18,702 bases of DNA, taken from assembly GCA_014730285.1 (NCBI GenBank), contig WJIM01000185.1:1-18702 (forward strand), given 5' to 3'. Shown here piece after piece: positions 7,167 through 15,194 of this stretch. Positions within the stretch are counted from its first letter, which is position 1; each line of letters begins with the position of its first letter. The notes below the pieces were generated by a model. That model worked only from the letters and a program-made list of their open reading frames with translations. It was not told the DNA's origin and searched no databases. Position numbers and translations under genes: made by a program. This stretch comes from Candidatus Zixiibacteriota bacterium (lineage in GTDB: Bacteria > Zixibacteria > MSB-5A5 > JAABVY01).

Positions 7167-7448
7167 ATGATAATCGGCTTGTTACAGGTTGAATTGTTTT
7201 TGCCTTCGGTGCATTCTCTCAAACATAAAAGGCAAATCATTAAAAGCATTGTTACAAGAGTCAGGAATAAATTCAATGTATCCATTTCCGAAACCGGCAG
7301 TAACGATCTCTGGCAGAGAGCTTCGGTTTCGGCATGTATCGTTACCAATGAAACGAAATATGCCAGCCAGGTTATGGAAAAAGTAGTTGTGGAAATAGAG
7401 AAGAATCTGGACGGCCAGGTTCTGGATGTTAGTACAAGTATTTTGTGA
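7167..7448 (+). CDS. ylxP: YlxP / DUF503 family protein
   Basis: A 93-residue DUF503 protein (PF04456), a ferredoxin-like small domain found between infB and rbfA in many bacteria. The family has been linked to ribosome function by gene context, with no firm activity. Characteristic segments are MIIGLLQVELFLPSVHSLKHKRQ split as strand and helix (residues 1-23), the ETGSNDLWQRASVSA core (~43-57), and the ISEVxxx-like C-terminal helix VMEKVVVEIEKN. I chose ATG 7167 because it fits the family start. An upstream TTG (7143) lies within infB. No clear ribosome site precedes it, and infB ends one base upstream, so translation probably depends on coupling. Its stop TGA shares a base with the rbfA ATG. 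Confidence 0.88.
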   Translation: MIIGLLQVELFLPSVHSLKHKRQIIKSIVTRVRNKFNVSISETGSNDLWQRASVSACIVTNETKYASQVMEKVVVEIEKNLDGQVLDVSTSIL

Positions 7449-7834
7449 TGCGGGAATTCTCCAGAAAAGACAGACTTTCGGATCAGATCAAAAGGGAGAC
7501 TGCGGATATTCTTCAGAATGTGATCAAGGATCCCAATATCGGCTTCGTGACCATTACCGATGCCGAGTTGACCAATGATCTTCGCTATGCCAAGGTGTTT
7601 TACAGTGTTCTGGGAGATGATTCGGAGAAGAAGAAATCGTCCAAAGCTCTCTCCAGATCGGTTGGGGTTATTCAATCGGAGCTGGCCCGTCGGCTGAATA
7701 TTCGCAAGGCGCCGTTGATTTCATTTCATCTGGACACATCTGCGGAATACGGGGCTAAAATGGAAAAACTTTTCAAGAAAATTGAGGAAGAACGTAATGA
7801 GCGCGACGACGAAGGAAGCGGCGGCAGAGAATAA
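7448..7834 (+). CDS. rbfA: 30S ribosome-binding factor RbfA
   Basis: RbfA helps 16S rRNA 5'-end maturation and cold adaptation by binding the 30S subunit. The 128-residue product has the single KH-like domain with REFSRKDRLSDQIKREIxx-type N-terminus, the DPNIGFVTITDAELTNDLRYAKVF core (~27-50) and the RxLNIRKAPLISFHLD strand (~80-96). The C-terminal tail is charged and ends with a GSGGRE segment. ATG 7448 overlaps the ylxP stop (TGATG); a GTG three bases earlier is an alternative start. Its last 38 bases overlap the nrnA start in another frame. Confidence 0.93.
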   Translation: MREFSRKDRLSDQIKRETADILQNVIKDPNIGFVTITDAELTNDLRYAKVFYSVLGDDSEKKKSSKALSRSVGVIQSELARRLNIRKAPLISFHLDTSAEYGAKMEKLFKKIEEERNERDDEGSGGRE

Positions 7835-8813
7835 AATAATCGATGATATTCTTGAACTGGTTAACTCTCACTCCAATATCCTGCTCAGCTCTCATGTCGG
7901 CCCGGACGGCGATTCGCTGGGAAGCCAGATTGCATTTTATTATTACCTGAAGTCACTGGGCAAAAATGTCTGTCTTTACAACCAGGGGCATATACCTCAC
8001 TATTTCCACGGCTTTAAAGATATTGAGCTTATTAAGGTCGATCCCGAGGAATGGAAGGTCCCGCCTGATGATTTTGACCTGTCGATAATCTTTGAATGTA
8101 CCTCGATTGACAGAATAGGGGATGTTAAGAAACTCGTGACTGATGATATGGATATAATCAATATAGATCATCATCTGGAGAATACCGAATACGGCAAAAT
8201 CAATTATCTCGATCCGTCCGCCTCCTCCGCGGGCGAGATGATTTACAGGATACTGAAGAAATCGGGATTTAAAATCGACAGTGATACAGCCACACATCTG
8301 TATACGGCTATTCTAACCGATACGGGCAGATTCCATTTCAGCTCCACCACCCCGGCATGCCTGCATGCGGCGGCTGATTTGGTGGAGAAGGGCGTTGATG
8401 TCAAGGCCCTGACCGATCAGATATATTTTAACTGCACCGAAGATCAGCTTCGCTTTACCTCGGAAATAGTCTCGAAGATGGAAACGTATCTGGATGGAAA
8501 AGTCTGCTTCCTTACGCTGCGTGATGCGCAGTTGCAGGAGCGCGGACTTAAATACGGCGATATGGAGGGGTTGGTGGAATGGACCATGCGCATTCGCAAG
8601 GTGCAGGTGGGCGCATTATTTAAGGACACCAAACCGAATTTTTCCAAAATAAGTCTCAGGTCCGCCGGTAATGTCGATGTTTGCAAGGTGGCGCAGAAAT
8701 TCAGCGGCGGAGGACATTTCAATGCCGCCGGATGTCATATCGATGCCGACCTGGAAACTGCAAAGAATACACTGCTTGAAGCCTTAGAGGAAATTTTCCG
8801 CGATGATAAGTGA
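7797..8813 (+). CDS. nrnA: DHH/DHHA1 phosphoesterase, NrnA-type oligoribonuclease / pAp phosphatase
   Basis: NrnA-type enzymes degrade short RNA oligomers (2-5 nt) and dephosphorylate 3'-phosphoadenosine-5'-phosphate using Mn ions. The 338-residue product has motif I HVGPDGDSLGS (33-43), motif III IDHH (123-126), motif IV TDTGRF (174-179), and the C-terminal DHHA1 substrate motif GGGHFNAAG (304-312). At motif II the usual Asp appears as Glu100 (IIFECTS). ATG 7797 has an AGGAAG site about 7 bases upstream and reads MSATTKEAAAENK. It lies inside rbfA with 38 bases of overlap, while its own end overlaps truB by 11 bases. The neighbourhood of rbfA and truB is the standard one for this gene. Substrate preference between nanoRNA and pAp cannot be read from the sequence. 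Confidence 0.9.
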   Translation: MSATTKEAAAENKIIDDILELVNSHSNILLSSHVGPDGDSLGSQIAFYYYLKSLGKNVCLYNQGHIPHYFHGFKDIELIKVDPEEWKVPPDDFDLSIIFECTSIDRIGDVKKLVTDDMDIINIDHHLENTEYGKINYLDPSASSAGEMIYRILKKSGFKIDSDTATHLYTAILTDTGRFHFSSTTPACLHAAADLVEKGVDVKALTDQIYFNCTEDQLRFTSEIVSKMETYLDGKVCFLTLRDAQLQERGLKYGDMEGLVEWTMRIRKVQVGALFKDTKPNFSKISLRSAGNVDVCKVAQKFSGGGHFNAAGCHIDADLETAKNTLLEALEEIFRDDK

Positions 8814-9732
8814 CGGCGTACTGCTTATTGACAAAGGTTTCGGTTTAACTTCTTCAGAGGCCGTGCAGACTGTTAAAAGACTTACGGACAGCCGCAAAAC
8901 CGGACATACGGGAACGCTGGATCCTTGTGCAACCGGGCTTTTAATCATGACGCTTGGAAGGGCCACTAAAATCTCCACCTATCTCGACACCGGAAGGAAA
9001 AGATATCTAGCCAAAATCAGGCTGGGGGAGAGCAGGGAAACATACGACCGTTTCGGAAAGCTATTTGACAGACAGAATGTGAGCATTGAATTCGAGGAGA
9101 TCGAGCATATTTTAAACGACTTCGAGGGTGATTTTGAGCAGATAATTCCGCGCTATTCGGCGGCGCATGTGGAAGGTAAACGGATGTATAAAATGGCCCG
9201 GCGGGGCGAGGAAACTCCGATCAAAAAGAAGATTGTCAAGATTTATGAGATAAATATCCTGGAATACGATCCTCCTTTTCTCGAACTCGACATTGCCTGC
9301 GAAAGCGGTACCTATATCCGCAGTATCGCCCATCAACTGGGCCAGAGCCTGGGATGCGGGGCGCATATTTATACTCTTGTCAGGACTGAAGCGGGAAGGT
9401 TCAAACTCGATAGGGCGGTTACACTTGTCCAGCTCGAGGCGGCCATTAAGATGGAACTTTTTGATGATTATTTTATTCCAATAGATAATGCTTTGGCGAT
9501 GCCATCGATTGTAATCGGCAGGCCCAAATCGGAGGGCGTGAAACAGGGCCGTGAAATATTTGAAAGCGATGCGGCTCCCGGCGAAATGCGATTTTCGAAG
9601 GGCGATCGAATTACAGTCAAAAGCGATCTGGGACGCCTCCTGGCAATTGGAAAGGCTTTAATATCCTCCGATGAGCTTGCGAAAGGTTCCTGCGAGAAAA
9701 CGAAAGTCTTTGAGTACAAAAGGGTTATATAG
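8803..9732 (+). CDS. truB: tRNA pseudouridine(55) synthase TruB
   Basis: TruB converts U55 in the T loop of tRNAs to pseudouridine. The 309-residue product carries GHTGTLDPCATGLL (34-47) with the catalytic Asp40, KRYLAKIRLG with the active-site Tyr, and the YSAAHVEGKRMYKMAR segment. A C-terminal PUA-like domain follows (~240-300). Two small departures are visible. The usual TDTxDxxG loop reads ETYDRFG, and the Lys normally found in the YSAxK motif is His. The ATG overlaps nrnA by 11 bases with AGAGGA about 12 bases upstream. The stop TAG shares its last base with the GTG of ribF. Confidence 0.95.
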   Translation: MISDGVLLIDKGFGLTSSEAVQTVKRLTDSRKTGHTGTLDPCATGLLIMTLGRATKISTYLDTGRKRYLAKIRLGESRETYDRFGKLFDRQNVSIEFEEIEHILNDFEGDFEQIIPRYSAAHVEGKRMYKMARRGEETPIKKKIVKIYEINILEYDPPFLELDIACESGTYIRSIAHQLGQSLGCGAHIYTLVRTEAGRFKLDRAVTLVQLEAAIKMELFDDYFIPIDNALAMPSIVIGRPKSEGVKQGREIFESDAAPGEMRFSKGDRITVKSDLGRLLAIGKALISSDELAKGSCEKTKVFEYKRVI

Positions 9733-10652
9733 TGGAAGTATTCAGAACAAGCAGCAGCCTGAAAGCTCATGCCAAACACGGCTCGAGTCTTACGGTGGGG
9801 ACTTTTGACGGCGTTCATCTGGGGCATAAGCGCCTGATTGAACTTACCGTTAATACGGCGCGGAAAAAAGGTCTGAAATCGCTAATTATAACCTTTGAAC
9901 CGCATCCGATATATGTTCTCAGGCCGGAAATCAAGGTGGAAAGAATAGCCCTGCCGGAGGAAAAGATACAACGATTGTCGAAATTTGGCCTTGACTATTT
10001 GCTCATTCTCAATTTTAATAGGAAATTGGTCAATTTTACGGCCATGCGATTTTTCTCCGATATTCTGATCGGAGATTTAAATGCCAAATTTATAGCCCTT
10101 GGCTATAATCATACATTTGGCAAAAACAGAGAAGGTAATCTGGATTTCCTGAAACAGGTCGCACCCGATCGCGGTGTAGAGGTTTCGGCAGTGGATCCCT
10201 TTTATCTTGAACAAAAACCGGTTTCGAGTTCACGGATTCGAGGAGCCTTAAAAGACGGCGATATGGAAAAGGCTAATCAAATGCTTAACGAGCCATTTAC
10301 TATGACCGGCGTAATAGTAAAGGGCAAGGGTCTCGGGCATGATCTGGGCTTTCCCACCATTAATGTTAAGGTGGATGAGGGCAAACTGATTCCCCGTCCG
10401 GGTGTATATGCGGCTGTCTGTGATATTGGCGGCCGGGATTACCGGGGCATGATGTATATACATCCCGAGCCGGAAACCTGTGAGCTCGAGATAAACATTT
10501 TTGATTTTGAAGGCAGTATTTATGATGAGCGTACGGTCGTTAAGCCTCAGGTGTTTACCCGCGAGGCGATAAAGTTCGACAGTTATGAGGATTTGAAAGA
10601 ACGGCTGGCGTTAGATGAGAAAGAAATCAAACATTATTTTGGAATAGAGTAG
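9732..10652 (+). CDS. ribF: Bifunctional riboflavin kinase / FAD synthetase
   Basis: RibF makes FMN from riboflavin with its C-terminal kinase domain and FAD from FMN with its N-terminal nucleotidyltransferase domain. In the 306-residue product the FAD synthetase half keeps GTFDGVHLGH (23-32), the TFEPHP segment (54-59) and SSRIRG (166-171). The kinase half keeps GFPTIN (206-211), PGVYA (223-227), the likely catalytic Glu253 in ELEINIFDF, and a KFDSYEDL end. The kinase half is divergent in two other motifs (GLGH for GxGR, MMYIHPEP for ANIGxRPT). The start is GTG overlapping the truB stop, with AAGGG seven bases upstream. rpsO follows after 10 bases, as is common in this operon type. Confidence 0.93.
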   Translation: MEVFRTSSSLKAHAKHGSSLTVGTFDGVHLGHKRLIELTVNTARKKGLKSLIITFEPHPIYVLRPEIKVERIALPEEKIQRLSKFGLDYLLILNFNRKLVNFTAMRFFSDILIGDLNAKFIALGYNHTFGKNREGNLDFLKQVAPDRGVEVSAVDPFYLEQKPVSSSRIRGALKDGDMEKANQMLNEPFTMTGVIVKGKGLGHDLGFPTINVKVDEGKLIPRPGVYAAVCDIGGRDYRGMMYIHPEPETCELEINIFDFEGSIYDERTVVKPQVFTREAIKFDSYEDLKERLALDEKEIKHYFGIE

Positions 10653-10662
10653 AGGAGAATAT

Positions 10663-10932
10663 ATGGCTCTATCGACCGAGAAAAAAGAACAGATAATCGA
10701 TCACTTTAAGCTGCATGGCAGGGATACCGGGTCCCCTGAGGTACAGATAGCTCTCCTGACTCAGCGGATCAACGAGCTGACTCTGCATATGCACCACCAT
10801 CCGAAGGACTATCATTCCCGCTTCGGCCTGATCAAGCTTGTGGGACAGCGTAAGAAGCTGCTGAATTATCTTAAGGATAATGATCTGGATGCGTATCGTG
10901 AACTTTTACAAAAACTTGATCTCAGAGGCTAA
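10663..10932 (+). CDS. rpsO: 30S ribosomal protein S15
   Basis: S15 is an early-binding protein of the 30S platform that contacts 16S rRNA helices 20-22 and forms an intersubunit bridge. The 89-residue length is standard. Conserved features are the TGSPEVQIALLTQRINELT helix region (residues 22-40), LHMHHHPKDYHSRFGL (~41-56) with the rRNA-binding His-Asp pair, and VGQRKKLLNYLKDND (~61-75). The start is ATG with a very strong AGAGGAGA site (10651-10658). There are only 10 bases between ribF and this gene, so any S15 autoregulatory RNA structure would have to lie within the ribF coding sequence. Confidence 0.98.
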   Translation: MALSTEKKEQIIDHFKLHGRDTGSPEVQIALLTQRINELTLHMHHHPKDYHSRFGLIKLVGQRKKLLNYLKDNDLDAYRELLQKLDLRG

Positions 10933-10950
10933 GAAGGAAAAGAAGAAGAA

Positions 10951-13044
10951 ATGATAAATAATGTAATATGTGAGATTGGTGGCAGAGAACTTTCGATTGA
11001 AACCGGCAGAGTCGCCAAACAGGCCGAAGGTTCGGTTTGGGTTCGTTATGGAGGAACTGTCATAATAGCAACTGTCTGCGCAGCCAAAGAGGCCGCGGAA
11101 GACAGAGACTTTTTCCCGCTGACAGTTGATTTCCGCGAGAAGACTTTTGCCGGAGGCAAAATCCCCGGCGGTTTTTTCAAACGCGAGGGCAGGCCCTCAG
11201 AAAAAGAGGTACTATCGAGCCGTATGATAGACCGTCCACTGCGTCCTTTGTTTCCGGATGGATTTTACAATGAGACGCAGGTATTGATTACAGTGCTGTC
11301 GTCAGATCAGGAGAATGAGGCCGATCAGCTCGGTATCAACGGCGCTTCGGCTGCATTGGCGGTATCCGCGATTCCGTTTGACGAGATTATCGGCGCGGTA
11401 AGAGTCGGAAGAGTAAACGGCGAGCTGGTGGTAAATCCTACGATTTCGCAGATAAATGAGGGCGATATCAACCTGATTATTGCCGGAAACGCCGATTCGA
11501 TTACAATGGTCGAAGGCGGCTGCGAGGAAGTCTCCGAGCGAGATTTGCTGGAGGCTCTTGATTTTGGCCACAGTGAGATCAAGAAGATCGTCAAATCAAT
11601 CGCAGAATTGAAGGAAAAGGCCGGAAGAGAGCCTTGGACATTCACTCCCCCTGAAAAGGATGAGGAGTTCGAAAGGAAAGTCCGTGAGCTGGTAGAAGAG
11701 AAGACAATCGAGGCTTTGAGCATACCGGGCAAAATCGAACGCGGCGATAAGATACGCGAAATCGGCCTTGAGGCATTCGAAAAGCTCGAGGAGGAATATC
11801 CGGACAATAAGGGCAAGATCAGAGGCATCCAGGACGAGATCGAAAAAGAGGCCATGCGTAAACGTGTGATCGAGGATAACGCCCGTCTGGATGGACGGCA
11901 GTTAAACGAGATTCGTCCTATTACCTGTGAACTGGCAGTCCTTCCGCGAACTCACGGCTCGGCTATTTTCACCAGAGGCGAAACTCAGGCTCTGGTGGTG
12001 GTTACACTCGGAAGCAAGGCCGACGAACAGCGCATAGACAATATCATTGGTGAATCCACCAAGAGTTATATGCTGCACTACAACTTTCCGCCTTATTCCG
12101 TAGGCGAAGTGCGCAGATTCCTGGCTCCCGGCAGACGCGAGATCGGGCATGGCGCACTTTCCGAACGCTCCCTTGCTCCGGTCGTTCCGGCTGAGGAATC
12201 ATTCCCGTATACAATCAGGGTCGTCTCCGAGATTATGGAATCCAACGGTTCATCCTCGATGGCCACAGTCTGCGGAGCATCCTTGTCTCTTATGGATGCG
12301 GGCGTTCCGATTAAGACTCATGTGGCGGGAATCGCTATGGGTCTTGTTAAGGAAGGCGATAAATATGTGGTGCTTTCGGATATTCAGGGCGCCGAGGATC
12401 ATCATGGCGACATGGACTTCAAGGTAACCGGCACATCTGAAGGAATTACCGCATTTCAGCTCGATATAAAAATCAAGGGCATAACCCTTGAGATCATGGA
12501 AAAGGCTCTGGAGCAGGCCAAAGAAGGCCGTCTTGAGATTATGAAATCGATGAATGCGGCAATTACACAGCCGAGAGCCGATCTGTCGGAATTCGCACCC
12601 AGAATTACGATCCTTAAGATCAAGCAGTCTAAGATCGGCGAGGTGATAGGCCCAGGCGGCAAGATGATCCGTCATATTATCGAGACCACCGGCGCCAAAA
12701 TCGATATTGAAGATGATGGCTCGGTGTTTATCTCTTCGACCGATGCCAAAGCCAGTGCCGAAGCCGAGAAGATGGTTAATGCTCTGGTGGAAGAGCCGGA
12801 AATCGGCAAGGTTTACGATGGTGTTGTCAAGAGAACCGCCAACTTCGGAGCATTTGTCGAAATACTTCCGAATACTGACGGTCTCCTGCACATCTCGGAA
12901 ATCGAGAACCGCCGTATCGATCGGGTGGAGGATGTCCTGCGTGTTGGCGACAGGGTTCAGGTCAAGGTGATAGACATAGGGGATGACGGTAAGATCAGGC
13001 TTTCACGCAAGGTATTGCTGAATGAAGGTAAAAAGGCCAGGTAA
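10951..13044 (+). CDS. pnp: Polyribonucleotide nucleotidyltransferase (PNPase)
   Basis: PNPase is the trimeric 3'-5' phosphorolytic exoribonuclease of mRNA decay. The 697-residue product shows the full order: RNase PH domain 1 (~1-140, with IPGGFFKREGRPSEKE), an all-helical linker (~150-300), and RNase PH domain 2 (~310-545). KH follows with GPGG (at ~567-570), then a C-terminal S1 domain (~620-690). The catalytic set is intact in SDIQGAEDHHGDMDFKV: Asp483, Asp489 and Lys491 match E. coli Asp486, Asp492 and Lys494. The start is ATG after a purine-only 18-base gap that serves as ribosome site (GAAGGA). The stop codon lies within a small hairpin (13033-13054). The next gene starts 30 bases on, and that gap is the largest in the whole run from rimP to the propeller gene. 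Confidence 0.98.
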   Translation: MINNVICEIGGRELSIETGRVAKQAEGSVWVRYGGTVIIATVCAAKEAAEDRDFFPLTVDFREKTFAGGKIPGGFFKREGRPSEKEVLSSRMIDRPLRPLFPDGFYNETQVLITVLSSDQENEADQLGINGASAALAVSAIPFDEIIGAVRVGRVNGELVVNPTISQINEGDINLIIAGNADSITMVEGGCEEVSERDLLEALDFGHSEIKKIVKSIAELKEKAGREPWTFTPPEKDEEFERKVRELVEEKTIEALSIPGKIERGDKIREIGLEAFEKLEEEYPDNKGKIRGIQDEIEKEAMRKRVIEDNARLDGRQLNEIRPITCELAVLPRTHGSAIFTRGETQALVVVTLGSKADEQRIDNIIGESTKSYMLHYNFPPYSVGEVRRFLAPGRREIGHGALSERSLAPVVPAEESFPYTIRVVSEIMESNGSSSMATVCGASLSLMDAGVPIKTHVAGIAMGLVKEGDKYVVLSDIQGAEDHHGDMDFKVTGTSEGITAFQLDIKIKGITLEIMEKALEQAKEGRLEIMKSMNAAITQPRADLSEFAPRITILKIKQSKIGEVIGPGGKMIRHIIETTGAKIDIEDDGSVFISSTDAKASAEAEKMVNALVEEPEIGKVYDGVVKRTANFGAFVEILPNTDGLLHISEIENRRIDRVEDVLRVGDRVQVKVIDIGDDGKIRLSRKVLLNEGKKAR

Positions 13045-13054
13045 ATCCGGCCTT
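13033..13054 (+). other. Small hairpin across the pnp stop codon
   Basis: AAGGCC (13033-13038) pairs with GGCCTT (13049-13054), with an inner GG/CC pair set after one bulged A and a five-base TAAAT loop. No T tract follows, so it is not an intrinsic terminator. It could be an mRNA processing or stabilising element between pnp and the M16 gene, or chance. Confidence 0.4.
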
Positions 13055-13074
13055 CTCCGGGGGCTAAAATATAT

Positions 13075-14328
13075 ATGCATAAGAAGACTGTTTTAGATAA
13101 TGGTCTCAGGGTGATAACTGAGACCATGCCTTATTTAAAGTCGGCAACAATAGGTATCTGGACCGATATCGGCTCGCGCAACGAGAGCCGTGAGAATAAC
13201 GGCTTCAGCCATTTCGTAGAGCATATGGTATTCAAGGGCACCAAGACCCGTTCAGCCCTCGATATAGCTACGGTTCTGGAATCTTTGGGTGGATCGCTGA
13301 ATGCCTTCACCGGCCGGGAGAATACCTGCTATTATGCCCGGGTGCTGGATGCTCATCTGCCGATTGCGGCCGAAATCCTATCAGACCTTCTCTCCAATTC
13401 CACCTTTCAGCCTCAGCATGTACGTCTGGAGAAAAAGGTGGTTTTAGAGGAGATCAAGGATTCGCTTGATACGCCCTCGGATCATGTTCACGACCTGTTT
13501 GCCCGGGCGACCTGGAAACAGCACCCTCTGGGATTATCGATCCTGGGATCATTGACTAATATTCGCAGTATCAAACGGGATGATCTGCTTTCATTTTACA
13601 GAAAGAACTATACCACGGAAAACACAGTTGTGGCGGCTGCCGGCAAGATCAATCACAACAAACTTGTGCGGCAGATCGACAAGCTCTTAAAGATAAGAGT
13701 TTCCAGGCGAAAAAGGCAGCCCAAACTTCATGCGCCTGTCAATCATGCTCCCAGAAGCGTCTATTCACGCGGTATCAAGCAGTGTCATATCGTGCTGGGA
13801 TGGGAGATTGTGCCCTATTACAACAAAGACCGTTATCCGCTTCTGATGCTGAATAACATCATGGGCGGGGGGATGTCTTCGCGTATGTTTCAGGTTATAA
13901 GGGAGAATGCCGGGCTGGCGTATTCGGTCTTCTCATTTCAGGACTATTACAAGGACACAGGCATATTGGGAATATATCTGGGATGCGATCCCGGCAGTAC
14001 GGCCAATGCGGTGAATCTGCTGGTAGACGAAGTAGAGAAAATAAAATCGGGCGACATCAGTGATGCCGAATTTTCATCAACCAAGCTGCAATTATCGGGT
14101 AATTTGATGCTTGGACTGGAAAGCTCCACCAATCGTATGAATCGCCTGGCTCGAAATGAGATGTATCTGGGACGCTTCATTACGATCAATGAAACCATCA
14201 AGAACTTAGAGAAGGTCAGAAAGAACGACCTGATTCGGGCCGCCCGCAAGTACCTGAATCCCGAATCGGCATCACTGGTAGTTCTCGGACCGGTTTACAA
14301 ATCCATTCTAAAAAAGATAAATTTATAG
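13075..14328 (+). CDS. M16 family zinc peptidase (pitrilysin / processing-peptidase type)
   Basis: This 417-residue protein is a two-domain M16 peptidase of the size of mitochondrial processing peptidase beta and Bacillus MlpA/YmxG. The zinc site is complete: HFVEH (46-50) supplies two His and the catalytic Glu49, and Glu126 in VVLEEIKDS supplies the third ligand at the expected spacing. The second domain keeps the RENAGLAYSV motif (~278-287) that completes the active site. No signal peptide is visible, so it is probably cytoplasmic. ATG 13075 gives the usual KTVLDNGLRVITE start; a GGGGG run lies about 11 bases upstream. A gene of this type directly after pnp is common in Firmicutes and other phyla. 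Its substrate is unknown, with peptide turnover the usual suggestion. Confidence 0.92.
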   Translation: MHKKTVLDNGLRVITETMPYLKSATIGIWTDIGSRNESRENNGFSHFVEHMVFKGTKTRSALDIATVLESLGGSLNAFTGRENTCYYARVLDAHLPIAAEILSDLLSNSTFQPQHVRLEKKVVLEEIKDSLDTPSDHVHDLFARATWKQHPLGLSILGSLTNIRSIKRDDLLSFYRKNYTTENTVVAAAGKINHNKLVRQIDKLLKIRVSRRKRQPKLHAPVNHAPRSVYSRGIKQCHIVLGWEIVPYYNKDRYPLLMLNNIMGGGMSSRMFQVIRENAGLAYSVFSFQDYYKDTGILGIYLGCDPGSTANAVNLLVDEVEKIKSGDISDAEFSSTKLQLSGNLMLGLESSTNRMNRLARNEMYLGRFITINETIKNLEKVRKNDLIRAARKYLNPESASLVVLGPVYKSILKKINL

Positions 14329-14330
14329 CC

Positions 14331-15194
14331 ATGATCTGGCTCATCATAATCTTCCTTCTTATCTCCGCAGTCTTTTTGTATTTTTTTATATGGTATAAAT
14401 TATCAAAAATACGTGGGCGGATAACGGATTCGCCAATCCTTTTGATGCATGCCGTTACCGATGAGTTCGATCTCGGTATCAGCAAACTTACCAGTACAAA
14501 GTTTAAAGAATATATGGAAAAGACTCGCGCTGGGGGCTTCGTATTTGGATGCGTGGATAAGCGTGTTGAAGAGCTGAAAAACGGGAAGATCGAGGATGGT
14601 GTTATATATCTGACATTTGACGACGGCTATGCCGATTTCTATAGATTATTCAAAGAATACCTCGAACCGAACAGCATCCCCGCGGCGGTATTTATCACCG
14701 CCGGATATATTGGCAAAGGGGCCGTATGGGATTACAAGCCCAATCCGCCCCTGCATCTAAGCCGTGAAGAGCTAAAAGAACTCTCCCAATCGGAGCTGAT
14801 CACGATTGGCGCGCATTCAATCAGCCATCCCGAGCTAAGCCGAGTCTCGGTCGAAAAGGTCAGGGAAGAGGTCGTTGAATCGAAAAAGATTCTGGAGGAC
14901 ATTACAGGTAAAGAGGTAAAATATTTTTCATATCCCTTTGGACGTTTTAATGACGCTGTTATAAAACAACTGAAAGAGGCGGGATATCAAGCGGCCTTTT
15001 GCGGTGTGCCGCACAGATTTAATGGCGGTGATAATCTTTTTATGATTCCCAGAATACCCTTGAACCTTTTCGACAATTTATTTACCTTTACCCAAAAAAC
15101 AGGGCAGGGTCCGCTTTACTGGATGCAGTTATCGCGGGCACGGGTGATCGAGCAGTATTCCTGCCTGACCTATCGGGCAAGAGGTCGTCGCTAA
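14331..15194 (+). CDS. Membrane-anchored polysaccharide deacetylase (NodB domain)
   Basis: The 287-residue product begins with one hydrophobic segment (residues 2-21) followed by positive charges, which suggests an N-terminal anchor with the NodB domain outside the cytoplasm. The carbohydrate esterase family 4 motifs are present: TFDDGY (95-100) with catalytic and metal Asp, HSISH (162-166) with two metal His, and SYPFG (200-204). LLMHAVTD at 37-44 matches the LMYHxV strand common in PgaB-like deacetylases. Such enzymes remove N-acetyl groups from peptidoglycan, poly-GlcNAc or related glycans. The substrate cannot be decided here. The ATG is two bases after the M16 stop with no visible ribosome site, so it likely depends on coupling. 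Its stop TAA overlaps the next ATG. Confidence 0.87.
   Translation: MIWLIIIFLLISAVFLYFFIWYKLSKIRGRITDSPILLMHAVTDEFDLGISKLTSTKFKEYMEKTRAGGFVFGCVDKRVEELKNGKIEDGVIYLTFDDGYADFYRLFKEYLEPNSIPAAVFITAGYIGKGAVWDYKPNPPLHLSREELKELSQSELITIGAHSISHPELSRVSVEKVREEVVESKKILEDITGKEVKYFSYPFGRFNDAVIKQLKEAGYQAAFCGVPHRFNGGDNLFMIPRIPLNLFDNLFTFTQKTGQGPLYWMQLSRARVIEQYSCLTYRARGRR

Noticed and set aside
12250..12891. A 213-residue open frame on the - strand inside pnp
   Set aside because: It lies wholly antisense to intact PNPase catalytic and KH domains and has no recognisable motif.
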